A DNA stretch of 64,000 bases, taken from contig CAWIMQ010000001.1 of the NCBI GenBank assembly GCA_963837265.1, positions 434,001-498,000 on the forward strand, in the 5' to 3' direction. A program made the position numbers and the translations under genes. The notes beneath the pieces are model-generated. The model saw nothing but the letters and a program-made list of their open reading frames with translations, was not told the DNA's origin and made no database searches. Positions 17,439-23,883 of the stretch are shown piece after piece. The first letter of the stretch is position 1, and every line of letters starts with the position of its first letter. Origin of the DNA: DATBLE01 sp963837265. GTDB lineage: Bacteria; Actinomycetota; Thermoleophilia; Gaiellales; Gaiellaceae.

Positions 17439-17921
17439 TTGTCGATCGAGGAGCTGGAGCGCCGGATGCGGCCGGGCGCGTTCTCGCAGCGCGGCTTCCT
17501 GGGGGAGGACGAGCGGCTCGAGGCCGTGCTCGAGGCCGACGCGCGGACGCTGACGGAGCTCGGCCTGTCGGCCGGCGAGCTCGCGGCTCCCCTCGACCGG
17601 CTCATCGACGCCGCCGAGGCCGGCCGCCGCCGCTCTGCGCGGGTGGACGGCCGCTTCGACGTCCGGATCGAGCTCTTCACCGGCTTCCAGATCTGCCCCT
17701 GGGCGCCGAGCCCGGACACCGGCCAGTGCACCGCGGGAGGCGGCGTCCGGCACGCCTCGGTCGAGTGGCACCTGCGCAACCGGCGGACGCGGGAGCGGCT
17801 GAGCGGGCCGGGGCTGATCGTCCACCTGATCGGCGCGCACGGCTTCTTCGAGGGCTTCCACTCGCCGAGCCGGGTCGACCCGCGGGCGCTCGCGAGGATC
17901 CTGGAGCTGGTCCCCGGGTAA
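17439..17921 (+). CDS. Hypothetical protein, 160 aa, third gene of the caspase-like operon
   Basis: 160 residues from TTG 17439, 10 bp after the preceding stop. The N-terminal half is helical (SIEELERRMRPGAFSQ, AGELAAPLDRLIDAAEAGRR). The second half has FTGFQICPW, two further Cys/His-containing stretches (GQCTAGGG, VRHASVEWH) and HLIGAHGFFEGF. No family is recognised. The start codon is weak (no good SD), so translation may depend on coupling to the upstream gene. Confidence 0.6.
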   Translation: MSIEELERRMRPGAFSQRGFLGEDERLEAVLEADARTLTELGLSAGELAAPLDRLIDAAEAGRRRSARVDGRFDVRIELFTGFQICPWAPSPDTGQCTAGGGVRHASVEWHLRNRRTRERLSGPGLIVHLIGAHGFFEGFHSPSRVDPRALARILELVPG

Positions 17922-17978
17922 GGAACGTCACGTCCGTGGTCGAGCCTGCGCTCTCCCCCTTCCGTGGCACGGTCGTGG

Positions 17979-17984
17979 TATAAG
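17979..17984 (+). promoter_or_regulatory. -10 element of a leaderless promoter for mazEF
   Basis: TATAAG ends 6 bp before ATG 17991, with no SD. It stands out in GC-rich surroundings. Confidence 0.55.
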
Positions 17985-17990
17985 AGTGGC

Positions 17991-18227
17991 ATGGCACGGG
18001 TACGGGTGAGCACCACGGTCGATCACGAGCTGCTCGCGCGCGCGAGACAGGCCCGGTCGGAACTGGCGGACTCGGCGCTCATCGACGAGGCGCTCGCGGC
18101 CCTCCTGGCCCGGCATCGCGCGGTCGAGATCGACGCCGCGTACGCGGCGTACGAGACGGCCCCGCTCGACGCGGCAGACGAGTGGGGGGACCTCGCCTCG
18201 TTCAGGGCGGCCGCCGGCGCATCGTGA
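17991..18227 (+). CDS. MazE-like antitoxin
   Basis: 78 residues. A short DNA-binding-type N-terminus (ARVRVSTTVDHELLARAR) and an acidic, Trp/Phe-containing tail (DEWGDLASFRAA) typical of toxin-neutralising segments. It overlaps the MazF-family gene by 4 bp (GTGA). The ATG at 17991 sits 6 bp after a TATAAG -10 box, so the mRNA is probably leaderless. The pair should be autoregulated, as is usual for type II modules. Confidence 0.75.
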   Translation: MARVRVSTTVDHELLARARQARSELADSALIDEALAALLARHRAVEIDAAYAAYETAPLDAADEWGDLASFRAAAGAS

Positions 18228-18562
18228 CCGCGCGCCCGGCCCGCGGAGAGGTCTGGTGGTGCGAGCTCCCCGGGATCGGCCGCCGGCCGGTCGTCGTGCT
18301 GTCCCGGGACGCGGCGATCCCGCGGCTCGGGCGCACGCTGATCGGGCCGTGCACGACCACGATCCGCGGCATCCCGAGCGAGGTGCTGCTCGAGCCGGAG
18401 GACGATCCGGTCCCGCGGACATCGGTCGTCAACCTCGATTCGGTGGAGAGCGTCTCGCTCGGAACGCTCGTCGAGCGTCTCGGCCGGCTGAGCGACGACC
18501 GGATGCGTCAGATCTGCACGGCGCTGGAGGTCGCGGTCGCCTGCGAGGGCCTCGGCACGTGA
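18224..18562 (+). CDS. MazF/PemK-family endoribonuclease toxin
   Basis: 112 residues with family signatures: RGEVWWCELPG at the N-terminus, RPVVVLSRDA, the GPCTTTIRGIPSEV loop and VVNLDSVESVS. MazF toxins cleave mRNA at short motifs and arrest growth until neutralised by the antitoxin. The GTG start overlaps the antitoxin TGA by 4 bp, giving translational coupling. Length is normal and no key segment is missing, so it is probably functional. Confidence 0.85.
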   Translation: MTARPARGEVWWCELPGIGRRPVVVLSRDAAIPRLGRTLIGPCTTTIRGIPSEVLLEPEDDPVPRTSVVNLDSVESVSLGTLVERLGRLSDDRMRQICTALEVAVACEGLGT

Positions 18563-18626
18563 CAGCGCCTCTGCGACCGCCCGGCCGCCGCGCCCCGCGT
18601 TCCGGACGCGGCCGGCGACCCGGGAG

Positions 18627-18899
18627 CTACGCCGGCCGGACGAGGCGCCGCTGCACCTCCGGCTCGGCGAACTCGACCGTCTTCGAGCGCCTGAGCAGCC
18701 GCAACGCCCTCCGGACGTCGCGCTCGCCGACGAGGGCGCTGTAGAGCGCCGCCAGCTCGTCGTCGGGGGCGCCGGGGAAGAGGGGCTCGACCTTCTCGGC
18801 GCCGCTTTCCTGCAGCGTCGCGATCAGCCGCTCGCGGTCGTCGTCGCCCGCGTCCTTGCGGAACTTGAACTGGACCTTGGCTGCCACCGGTGGGGTCAT
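18627..18899 (-). CDS. Stand-alone peptidase-propeptide (I9)-like small protein
   Basis: 90 residues. The pattern VQFKFRKDAG ... RRALRLLRRSKTVEFAEPEVQRRLV resembles the inhibitor-I9/propeptide domain of subtilases, where a helix is followed by VEFAEP. The upstream subtilase has its own similar segment (GVAFAEAMPARW). ATG 18899 overlaps the TGA of the subtilase gene (ATGA), so the two are translationally coupled. A trans-acting inhibitor or folding chaperone of the subtilase is likely but unproven. There is no signal peptide. Confidence 0.65.
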   Translation of the reverse strand: MTPPVAAKVQFKFRKDAGDDDRERLIATLQESGAEKVEPLFPGAPDDELAALYSALVGERDVRRALRLLRRSKTVEFAEPEVQRRLVRPA

Positions 18900-20245
18900 G
18901 CTAGCGCCGCCTCGAGGTCGAGCAGCCCGTTTCCGTAGGCCTCGGTCCAGTCCTTGCCCTTCATGTCGGGCAGCTTGCGGGCGCTCCCGGTCAGCCGCCC
19001 CTTGATCGTGTCGGGATCCCAGTCGGGGTGCTTGGCAGCCAGCAGCGCCACGGCGGCGGCGGCGTGGGGCGTGGCCATCGAGGTGCCGCTCCAGGCCGCG
19101 TAGCGGCTCTCGTCCCGGTAGGAGGAGCGGCTCGTCGGCAGCGTCGAGAGGACGTTCGACCCCGGCGCGGCGATCTGGATGTGACGGCCGGTGCTGGAGT
19201 AAGAGGCCCGAAGATCGGTCTCGGCGGTCGCGCCGACGGCGAAGACGTTCTGGTAGGCGGCCGGATACTCGGTCGGGTTGCCCTGCTCGAACTCGTTCCC
19301 CATCGCCGCGACGACGGTCACGCCGAAGCTCTCGAGCCGGTTGAAGAGCAGCTGCTCGGCCTGCGACTGCATCGTGCCTCCCAGGGAGAGGTTCAGCACC
19401 TTCGCCTTTGCGTCGATCACGGCGTTCAGGGCGCGCAGGTAGCGATCGCCGTCGACGTAGAACTGGCCGTCGGGGGCGGGCTGATCTCCGAACACCTTGA
19501 ACATCGCGAGCCGGCAGTGCGCGACGCCGCTGATGCCGACCGGGTTGTTCGTCGTCGCCGAGATGATCCCCGAGACGTGGGTGCCGTGCCCGATCAGGTC
19601 CCGGCTCGAGAGGCCCTCGTGCTCGTAGTCGATCGTCAGCGAGTGCAGATCCGGATGGTTGGCGTCGATCCCCGTGTCGAGGACTGCGACGACGACGTCG
19701 CCGGCGTCGGGCGGATGGGCCTCGTACCAGTTGATCGCCCGCAGGCCCCACTGCCGGTTCTGCGCCGGGTCGCTCGGTTCCGCAGCGGTCAGCCAGCGAG
19801 CCGGCATCGCCTCGGCAAAGGCCACGCCCGGCGAGCTCGACAGGGCCCGCAGCAGCTGCGCCGAGACCGCCCGCTTCGGCACGTCGACGATGGTCAGCCC
19901 CGCGAGCTCCTCGCTCGGGGACTCCATGACGCTGGCCATCACGGCGAGCCGGTTGCGATCGAGCAGCGGCGCCGGGCGAGCACGGCCGGCCGTCGCGGCC
20001 CTGGCCGCACGGTTGCGCACGCTCGTGGAAACGAACAGGGGTCGCACCGCCCGGGCGCCCGCCTCGCGCTGGAGGAAGGCGAGGGGCCCGGTGACGCTGT
20101 CGGGCAGCCGCCGCGCGGACTCGATGCTCAGCGGCGTGTCGCCGGCAATGTTCTGCCTGACCGCTCCCTCGTGGACGCGCAGGACGATCTGGCCCGGCGC
20201 GTAGTCGAGGTGCCGCCCCCCGCCGAATGTCGGCTGGTCGCTCAT
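18896..20245 (-). CDS. Subtilisin-like S8 peptidase without signal peptide
   Basis: 449 residues. The catalytic triad is complete: Asp in VAVLDTGID (about 188), His in GHGTHVSG (about 222), Ser in SGTSMATPHA (about 386), plus oxyanion Asn in AAMGNEF (about 314). An N-terminal prodomain (about 15-150) ends in GVAFAEAMPARW. The N-terminus MSDQPTFGGGRHLDYAPGQ has no signal peptide or membrane segment, so the enzyme seems cytoplasmic, which is unusual for subtilases. The ATG has AGGAGG upstream. It overlaps the following propeptide-like gene by 4 bp and lies next to MazEF and the caspase-like operon. Confidence 0.9.
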   Translation of the reverse strand: MSDQPTFGGGRHLDYAPGQIVLRVHEGAVRQNIAGDTPLSIESARRLPDSVTGPLAFLQREAGARAVRPLFVSTSVRNRAARAATAGRARPAPLLDRNRLAVMASVMESPSEELAGLTIVDVPKRAVSAQLLRALSSSPGVAFAEAMPARWLTAAEPSDPAQNRQWGLRAINWYEAHPPDAGDVVVAVLDTGIDANHPDLHSLTIDYEHEGLSSRDLIGHGTHVSGIISATTNNPVGISGVAHCRLAMFKVFGDQPAPDGQFYVDGDRYLRALNAVIDAKAKVLNLSLGGTMQSQAEQLLFNRLESFGVTVVAAMGNEFEQGNPTEYPAAYQNVFAVGATAETDLRASYSSTGRHIQIAAPGSNVLSTLPTSRSSYRDESRYAAWSGTSMATPHAAAAVALLAAKHPDWDPDTIKGRLTGSARKLPDMKGKDWTEAYGNGLLDLEAALA

Positions 20246-20423
20246 GGCTCAACCTCCTGGCTGCTCGTGGCCCGCGCTCGCGCCGAACCGGAATCGGGGA
20301 GCCCGCATGGTCGGCGCGGACGGCATGCATCGATCCTACGGGCCCGCGCCCGACTGTCGCGACAGGCCGAGCAAACCATCCGCTTCCGGAGACGGAGCCG
20401 TTGGGGGTCGGCTGGAGGCCCGC

Positions 20424-20819
20424 TCAGGACGGCTCGACGCGCCGAATCGTGGTGACTCGGTCGATCGTGCGGTCGAACGATGCGATCGTTTCGACGCCGC
20501 TGGCTTCTGCACTCGCGACGAGGTAGGCCTCGGCGAAGTCAATCCGTTCGACCTCGTAGACCTCGAGTGCGCGCAGGAGCAGCGGCTCGTCGGCGACGAT
20601 GATGGCGGGGAAGGCGATGATCGCGCGAACGAGCTCTGCGACACGTTGGCGCCCGAGCTCGTAGAAGGACTCGAGGACGTAGACGACCTCGGCGAGGATC
20701 AGGTCGGGCACGAGCAGCTCATCCGCTCGCTCGAGAAGAGCGGTGGCCCGACGCGCCTGGGCCGGCGGGTCTCCGGTCAGGTGCCGGATCAGGACGTTCG
20801 TGTCGAGAAATGCGCTCAA
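20424..20819 (-). CDS. vapC: VapC-type PIN-domain ribonuclease toxin
   Basis: 131 residues with the PIN acidic residues: Asp in FLDTNVLIRHL, Glu in LILAEVVYVLE, Asp in IDFAEAYLVA and Asp in IASFDRTID. VapC toxins cut tRNA or rRNA. The TTG start at 20819 overlaps the stop of the AbrB-like antitoxin gene (TTGA), giving tight coupling. Length is normal; it looks intact. Confidence 0.88.
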   Translation of the reverse strand: MSAFLDTNVLIRHLTGDPPAQARRATALLERADELLVPDLILAEVVYVLESFYELGRQRVAELVRAIIAFPAIIVADEPLLLRALEVYEVERIDFAEAYLVASAEASGVETIASFDRTIDRVTTIRRVEPS

Positions 20820-21064
20820 GCGCGCGTCTTTGCCCGTTCCTCCCGCGTGCGGCGCCTGACCTCCGGCCAAGGCCTGCCGCGCTTCTGCGCGGGGACGGGC
20901 ACGGATCCGGCGAGATCGAGCAGGCCGGCCGTGCGAGCCATGAGCGCCCGCTTGCCCTCGACGCGGAAGACGACCTGATCGCCCTCGGCGAGGCCGAGGG
21001 CGTCGCGAACCGCCTTCGGCACCGTCAACTGTCCCTTCGACGAGAGCTGTGCGCTCACGTCCAT
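20816..21064 (-). CDS. AbrB/SpoVT-type antitoxin
   Basis: 82 residues. An AbrB swapped-hairpin domain (LSSKGQLTVPKAVRDALGL, GDQVVFRVEG) is followed by a basic toxin-binding tail. It pairs with the downstream VapC. ATG 21064 has AAGGAGG 6 bp upstream. A CCTTAC/GTAAGG inverted repeat overlaps this SD and the -10, so autorepression is likely. Confidence 0.85.
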   Translation of the reverse strand: MDVSAQLSSKGQLTVPKAVRDALGLAEGDQVVFRVEGKRALMARTAGLLDLAGSVPVPAQKRGRPWPEVRRRTREERAKTRA

Positions 21065-21072
21065 CCCAGCCT

Positions 21073-21099
21073 CCTTACATTGCGATGAAGGTAAGGATA
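21073..21099 (-). promoter_or_regulatory. Operator/promoter of the AbrB-VapC pair
   Basis: Inverted repeat CCTTAC ... GTAAGG with a 12-bp spacer (21073-21078, 21091-21096). The right arm overlaps a minus-strand -10-like TATCCT (21094-21099) and the left arm overlaps the antitoxin SD, a layout suited to autoregulation. Confidence 0.5.
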
Positions 21100-21311
21100 G
21101 CGGATATCGCGGACCACGGCTCGTCTTGATCCAAGTTGAGTGGGCGGAACTTGTCGGTGAGCAAACCGCACAGTCGAAGCCGAGCGGCTTGATCTGACGT
21201 AGCTTGACGACTGGCCGCCCGAAAGGGCGCACATCTAGCTGCCCCGAGCCCCCTCGGCTTGGACGGCCGCGGTTAGCCGAGCATGCGTGATACGACCGGT
21301 GGATTCTGTGA

Positions 21312-21317
21312 TACATT
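21312..21317 (+). promoter_or_regulatory. -10 element of a leaderless promoter for the second VapBC pair
   Basis: TACATT ends 6 bp before ATG 21324. TGATAC is also repeated directly at 21288 and 21309 and may be an antitoxin half-site. Confidence 0.45.
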
Positions 21318-21323
21318 GTGGAC

Positions 21324-21569
21324 ATGAGAAGTCTCCGTCTCGATCCCGAGCTCGATCGGCAGGTGCGTCAGGCAGCCGCAATGAAGGGCGAATCCGTTTC
21401 CGAGTTCATCCGCCATGCCGCCGCGAAGCGAGCCGAAGAGACGCTCGCGGGACAAGGCCGCGAGCGCTTTGCCGACGTTGCGGGCTCGATACGTGGCGGC
21501 GGGGGGCGGGCGCGGCGATCGGGCGAGGCATTTGCCGAAGTCCTGGCCGGCCCTCATCGCCGGCGGTGA
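21324..21569 (+). CDS. Ribbon-helix-helix antitoxin (VapB-like)
   Basis: 81 residues. The start MRSLRLDPELDRQVRQAAAMKGESVSEFIRHAA is a ribbon-helix-helix domain (quoted here only as the segment 1-33), followed by a Gly/Arg-rich linker and a short tail. It overlaps the PIN toxin gene by 4 bp (GTGA). ATG 21324 is preferred over GTG 21318 because of the -10 spacing. Confidence 0.75.
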   Translation: MRSLRLDPELDRQVRQAAAMKGESVSEFIRHAAAKRAEETLAGQGRERFADVAGSIRGGGGRARRSGEAFAEVLAGPHRRR

Positions 21570-21979
21570 CGCTCACCGACGCCGGACCGCTGATCGCGAT
21601 CATCGACGCCGACGAACCGGATCATGCGGCATGCCTCGAAGCGCTTGATCAAATTGAGCTTCCGCTCGTGACCACGTGGCCGGCGTTCACAGAGGCGATG
21701 TACTTGCTCGCCCGCGCCGGGGGCATCGACGCGCAGCGCGCCCTCTGGCGTCTGGTGCAGACGGACCGGCTCGTCGTCGCCGACCTGTCTCAGTCGACAA
21801 TCGACCGTGGTGCTCGATTGATGGATCAATACGCGGATCGCCCCATGGATCTTGCCGACGCGACCCTCGTCGCCTACGCCGAGGAGCGGGGGCACCGGGC
21901 GATTTTCACCCTCGACTCCGACTTTCACGAGTATCGGCTTCGTGGCCGCCAGCGGTTCGAGACGATCCCGACACGCTGA
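21566..21979 (+). CDS. vapC: VapC-type PIN-domain toxin
   Basis: 137 residues with PIN features: LTDAGPLIAIID, FTEAMYLLAR, DLADATLVAYAEE and FTLDSDFHEYR, which give the acidic residues of the active site. The GTG start overlaps the antitoxin TGA. A ribonuclease toxin neutralised by the upstream ribbon-helix-helix protein; intact length. Confidence 0.85.
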   Translation: MTLTDAGPLIAIIDADEPDHAACLEALDQIELPLVTTWPAFTEAMYLLARAGGIDAQRALWRLVQTDRLVVADLSQSTIDRGARLMDQYADRPMDLADATLVAYAEERGHRAIFTLDSDFHEYRLRGRQRFETIPTR

Positions 21980-22243
21980 GCCGGCAGGCCTGACGAGCCA
22001 GGCGCAGCTCGGCCCTGTTGTTTGCGCAACGTCAGTTGTTGATGGTCCTAACTGGGTACTTCTCAAACCCTCCGGAGCCCCTGAGGGATCTCCTGGCCCG
22101 GCCTTAGAACCTTCTTCAGCGTCTCACGGCGTTTCGATTCGCGCAAGCGGACGCGGGCCAGCACGTCGGCGTCGAGGACGCGGAGACGGGCGCCGGGCTC
22201 CGCCTGCCTCTCGCCGAGCTCGAGGAGCACGCCCGGCGCGGGC
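21980..22243. other. Intergenic region, no gene recognised
   Basis: About 260 bp between the VapC gene and the GNAT gene, somewhat richer in A+T than its surroundings. Minus-strand open frames here have no family features. Nothing is called except the -10 at the right end. Confidence 0.4.
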
Positions 22244-22249
22244 GATACT
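22244..22249 (+). promoter_or_regulatory. -10 element of a leaderless promoter for the GNAT gene
   Basis: GATACT ends 6 bp before ATG 22256 and there is no SD. Confidence 0.45.
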
Positions 22250-22255
22250 GGCCTC

Positions 22256-23083
22256 ATGACCGACGCGTACCCGCGCACGCTCGTCCAAGCAACCGACATC
22301 GACGTCCTCCCGCCGGACCGGATCGTCGAGCGCCGCGGCGACCACCTCGTCGTCCGCACACCGAGCAACCCGGCGTTCTACTGGGGCAACTTCCTCGTGT
22401 TCGACGGGCCGCCCGTGGCCGGCGACGCGGAGCGCTGGGAGGCGTCGTTCGCCGAGGCGTTCGCCGTCGACCCGCGCGTCCGCCACCGCGCGTTCACGTG
22501 GGACACGGGCGACGGCGACCCAGGCGCCGTCCGCGAGGAGTTCGAGCCTCGTGGGCACGCGGTCGAGGAGGTCGTCGGGCTCGTGGCGGAGGAGCTGCGC
22601 CCGCACGAGCGCGAGAACCGCGAGATCGAGATCGCAGCGCTTGACCCGTTCGCCGACGACGACCTGTGGGCGGGTGTTCTCGAGCTGCAGATCGGAAACC
22701 GGGACGAGATCTACGGGGATGAGGCGTCATACCGCGACTTCAGCCGCAGCCGCCAGGCGGGATGGCGAACGCTCTTCCGGCGTGGGCGAGGGACATGGTA
22801 CGCGGCTCTCGACGCGGGCGAGGTCGTCGCGAGCTGCGGGATCGTGGTCACCGGCGGCCGCGGGCGCTACCAGGCGGTCGACACCGCAGCCTCGCACCGC
22901 CGGCGCGGGATCTGCTCGCGGCTCGTGGTCGAGGCGTCGCGCCATTCGGCCGAGACCTTCGGGGCGGAGCGGTTCGTGATCGTCGCCGAGGCCAGCTACC
23001 ACGCACTTGGGCTGTACGAGTCGCTCGGCTTCGAGCGGCGCGAGCGCTGCTGGCAGACCACGCTGCGGCCGCCCCCGGCCTAG
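22256..23083 (+). CDS. GNAT-family N-acetyltransferase
   Basis: 275 residues. The C-terminal GNAT domain (about 125-270) has GRYQAVDTAASHRRRGICSRLV, where the RRRGIC segment is the acetyl-CoA pyrophosphate loop, and ALGLYESLGFERRERCW at the end. The N-terminal half (YWGNFLVFDGPP, FAVDPRVRHRAFTWDTGDG) looks like a second, degenerate acyltransferase-like domain. The acceptor is unknown. It precedes tRNA-Val. Confidence 0.8.
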   Translation: MTDAYPRTLVQATDIDVLPPDRIVERRGDHLVVRTPSNPAFYWGNFLVFDGPPVAGDAERWEASFAEAFAVDPRVRHRAFTWDTGDGDPGAVREEFEPRGHAVEEVVGLVAEELRPHERENREIEIAALDPFADDDLWAGVLELQIGNRDEIYGDEASYRDFSRSRQAGWRTLFRRGRGTWYAALDAGEVVASCGIVVTGGRGRYQAVDTAASHRRRGICSRLVVEASRHSAETFGAERFVIVAEASYHALGLYESLGFERRERCWQTTLRPPPA

Positions 23084-23175
23084 CCTTCGCGGCCGGCGCG
23101 CTCGAGCGCGCCGCGGGAGACACGCCGACCTTGGCGGCCCGCATGCAGGGCCTCTGTTGCGGTTCTTACAGCGAA

Positions 23176-23248
23176 TGGGCGGTACCGGGATCGAACCAGT
23201 GACCTCCTGCTTGTAAGGCAGGCGCTCTCCCAGCTGAGCTAACCGCCC
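23176..23248 (-). tRNA. tRNA-Val (anticodon TAC)
   Basis: 73 nt. The seven-pair acceptor stem GGGCGGT/ACCGCCC closes fully, with discriminator A. D arm GCTC...GAGC, anticodon stem CCTGC/GCAGG with loop CTTACAA (anticodon TAC), and T arm with TTCGATC loop. No CCA is encoded. Confidence 0.95.
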
Positions 23249-23329
23249 GGCCCGCGTAGCCTAGCCGCCGCCGTGACCGACACGGCGGGCGCGGCGCGGC
23301 GCTGCCGCGAGCACGCCGGAGAAGGGGGT

Positions 23330-23356
23330 CGCGGGGGAAACCCGGTTTCCCCCGCG
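23330..23356. promoter_or_regulatory. 27-bp perfect palindrome before the cupredoxin gene
   Basis: CGCGGGGGAAACC-C-GGTTTCCCCCGCG has thirteen-base arms and one central base. It ends 2 bp before ATG 23359. It could be a repressor operator or an RNA hairpin covering the translation start; no separate SD is visible. Confidence 0.6.
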
Positions 23357-23358
23357 GT

Positions 23359-23883
23359 ATGGCCGTGTGCAATCGTGGAGGGGTGCTGCCGCGGATTGCC
23401 CTCGCCGGAATGGTCGTGCTCCTGGCGGCGTCCTCCGCCGCCACGGCGGCCCGGCCCGCCCCGGCGCGCTACCTGAGCTGGAACGCGAAGACCAGAACCG
23501 CCCGCCTCACGCTCCTCGCCGGCCTCGGCTCCGAGAACAACGGCTTCAACTTCGACGGCTACGGGCGCGGCGAGCTGCTCGTCCGGATCCCGCTCGGCTG
23601 GCGCGTCGTGGTCGACTGCGAGAACCGGGGCCACATGCGGCACTCGTGCGCGATCGTAAAGGGCTCGCTCGCGACGCGGCCGGCGTTCGCGGGCGCGGCG
23701 ACGGCGAATCCGGTCGCCGGGCTCGCGCCGGGCGCGAAGCAGACGTTCTCGTTCCGTGCCTCCCGCCTCGGCACATACCGGATCGCCTGCCTCGTGGCGG
23801 GGCACGAGCAGGCGCGGCAGTGGGACGTGCTCGACGTCGTCCGGGGCGGGCGCCCGTCGATCTCGGCGCGGGCCGGCCCCTAG
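23359..23883 (+). CDS. Secreted cupredoxin, sulfocyanin-like
   Basis: 174 residues. A signal peptide (about 1-30, LPRIALAGMVVLLAASSAATA) is followed by a cupredoxin domain with NNGFNFDGYGRGELLVRIPLGW, HSCAIV (candidate His ligand) and the C-terminal ligand loop YRIACLVAGHEQ (Cys and His). This resembles sulfocyanin/SoxE-type blue copper proteins. It probably carries electrons outside the membrane, and the convergent cytochrome oxidase operon makes it a plausible electron donor or copper carrier. Its TAG stop lies in the CTAG target site of the IS1380 insertion and is preserved. Confidence 0.75.
   Translation: MAVCNRGGVLPRIALAGMVVLLAASSAATAARPAPARYLSWNAKTRTARLTLLAGLGSENNGFNFDGYGRGELLVRIPLGWRVVVDCENRGHMRHSCAIVKGSLATRPAFAGAATANPVAGLAPGAKQTFSFRASRLGTYRIACLVAGHEQARQWDVLDVVRGGRPSISARAGP
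23880..23883. repeat. Target-site duplication CTAG, left copy
   Basis: CTAG directly before the left terminal repeat of the IS element; the same four bases follow the right end at 25544-25547. Four-base duplications are usual for IS1380. Confidence 0.8.

Noticed and set aside
22063..22606. Minus-strand open frames before the GNAT gene
   Set aside because: They overlap the GNAT gene in antisense, are Arg-rich and show no family pattern.
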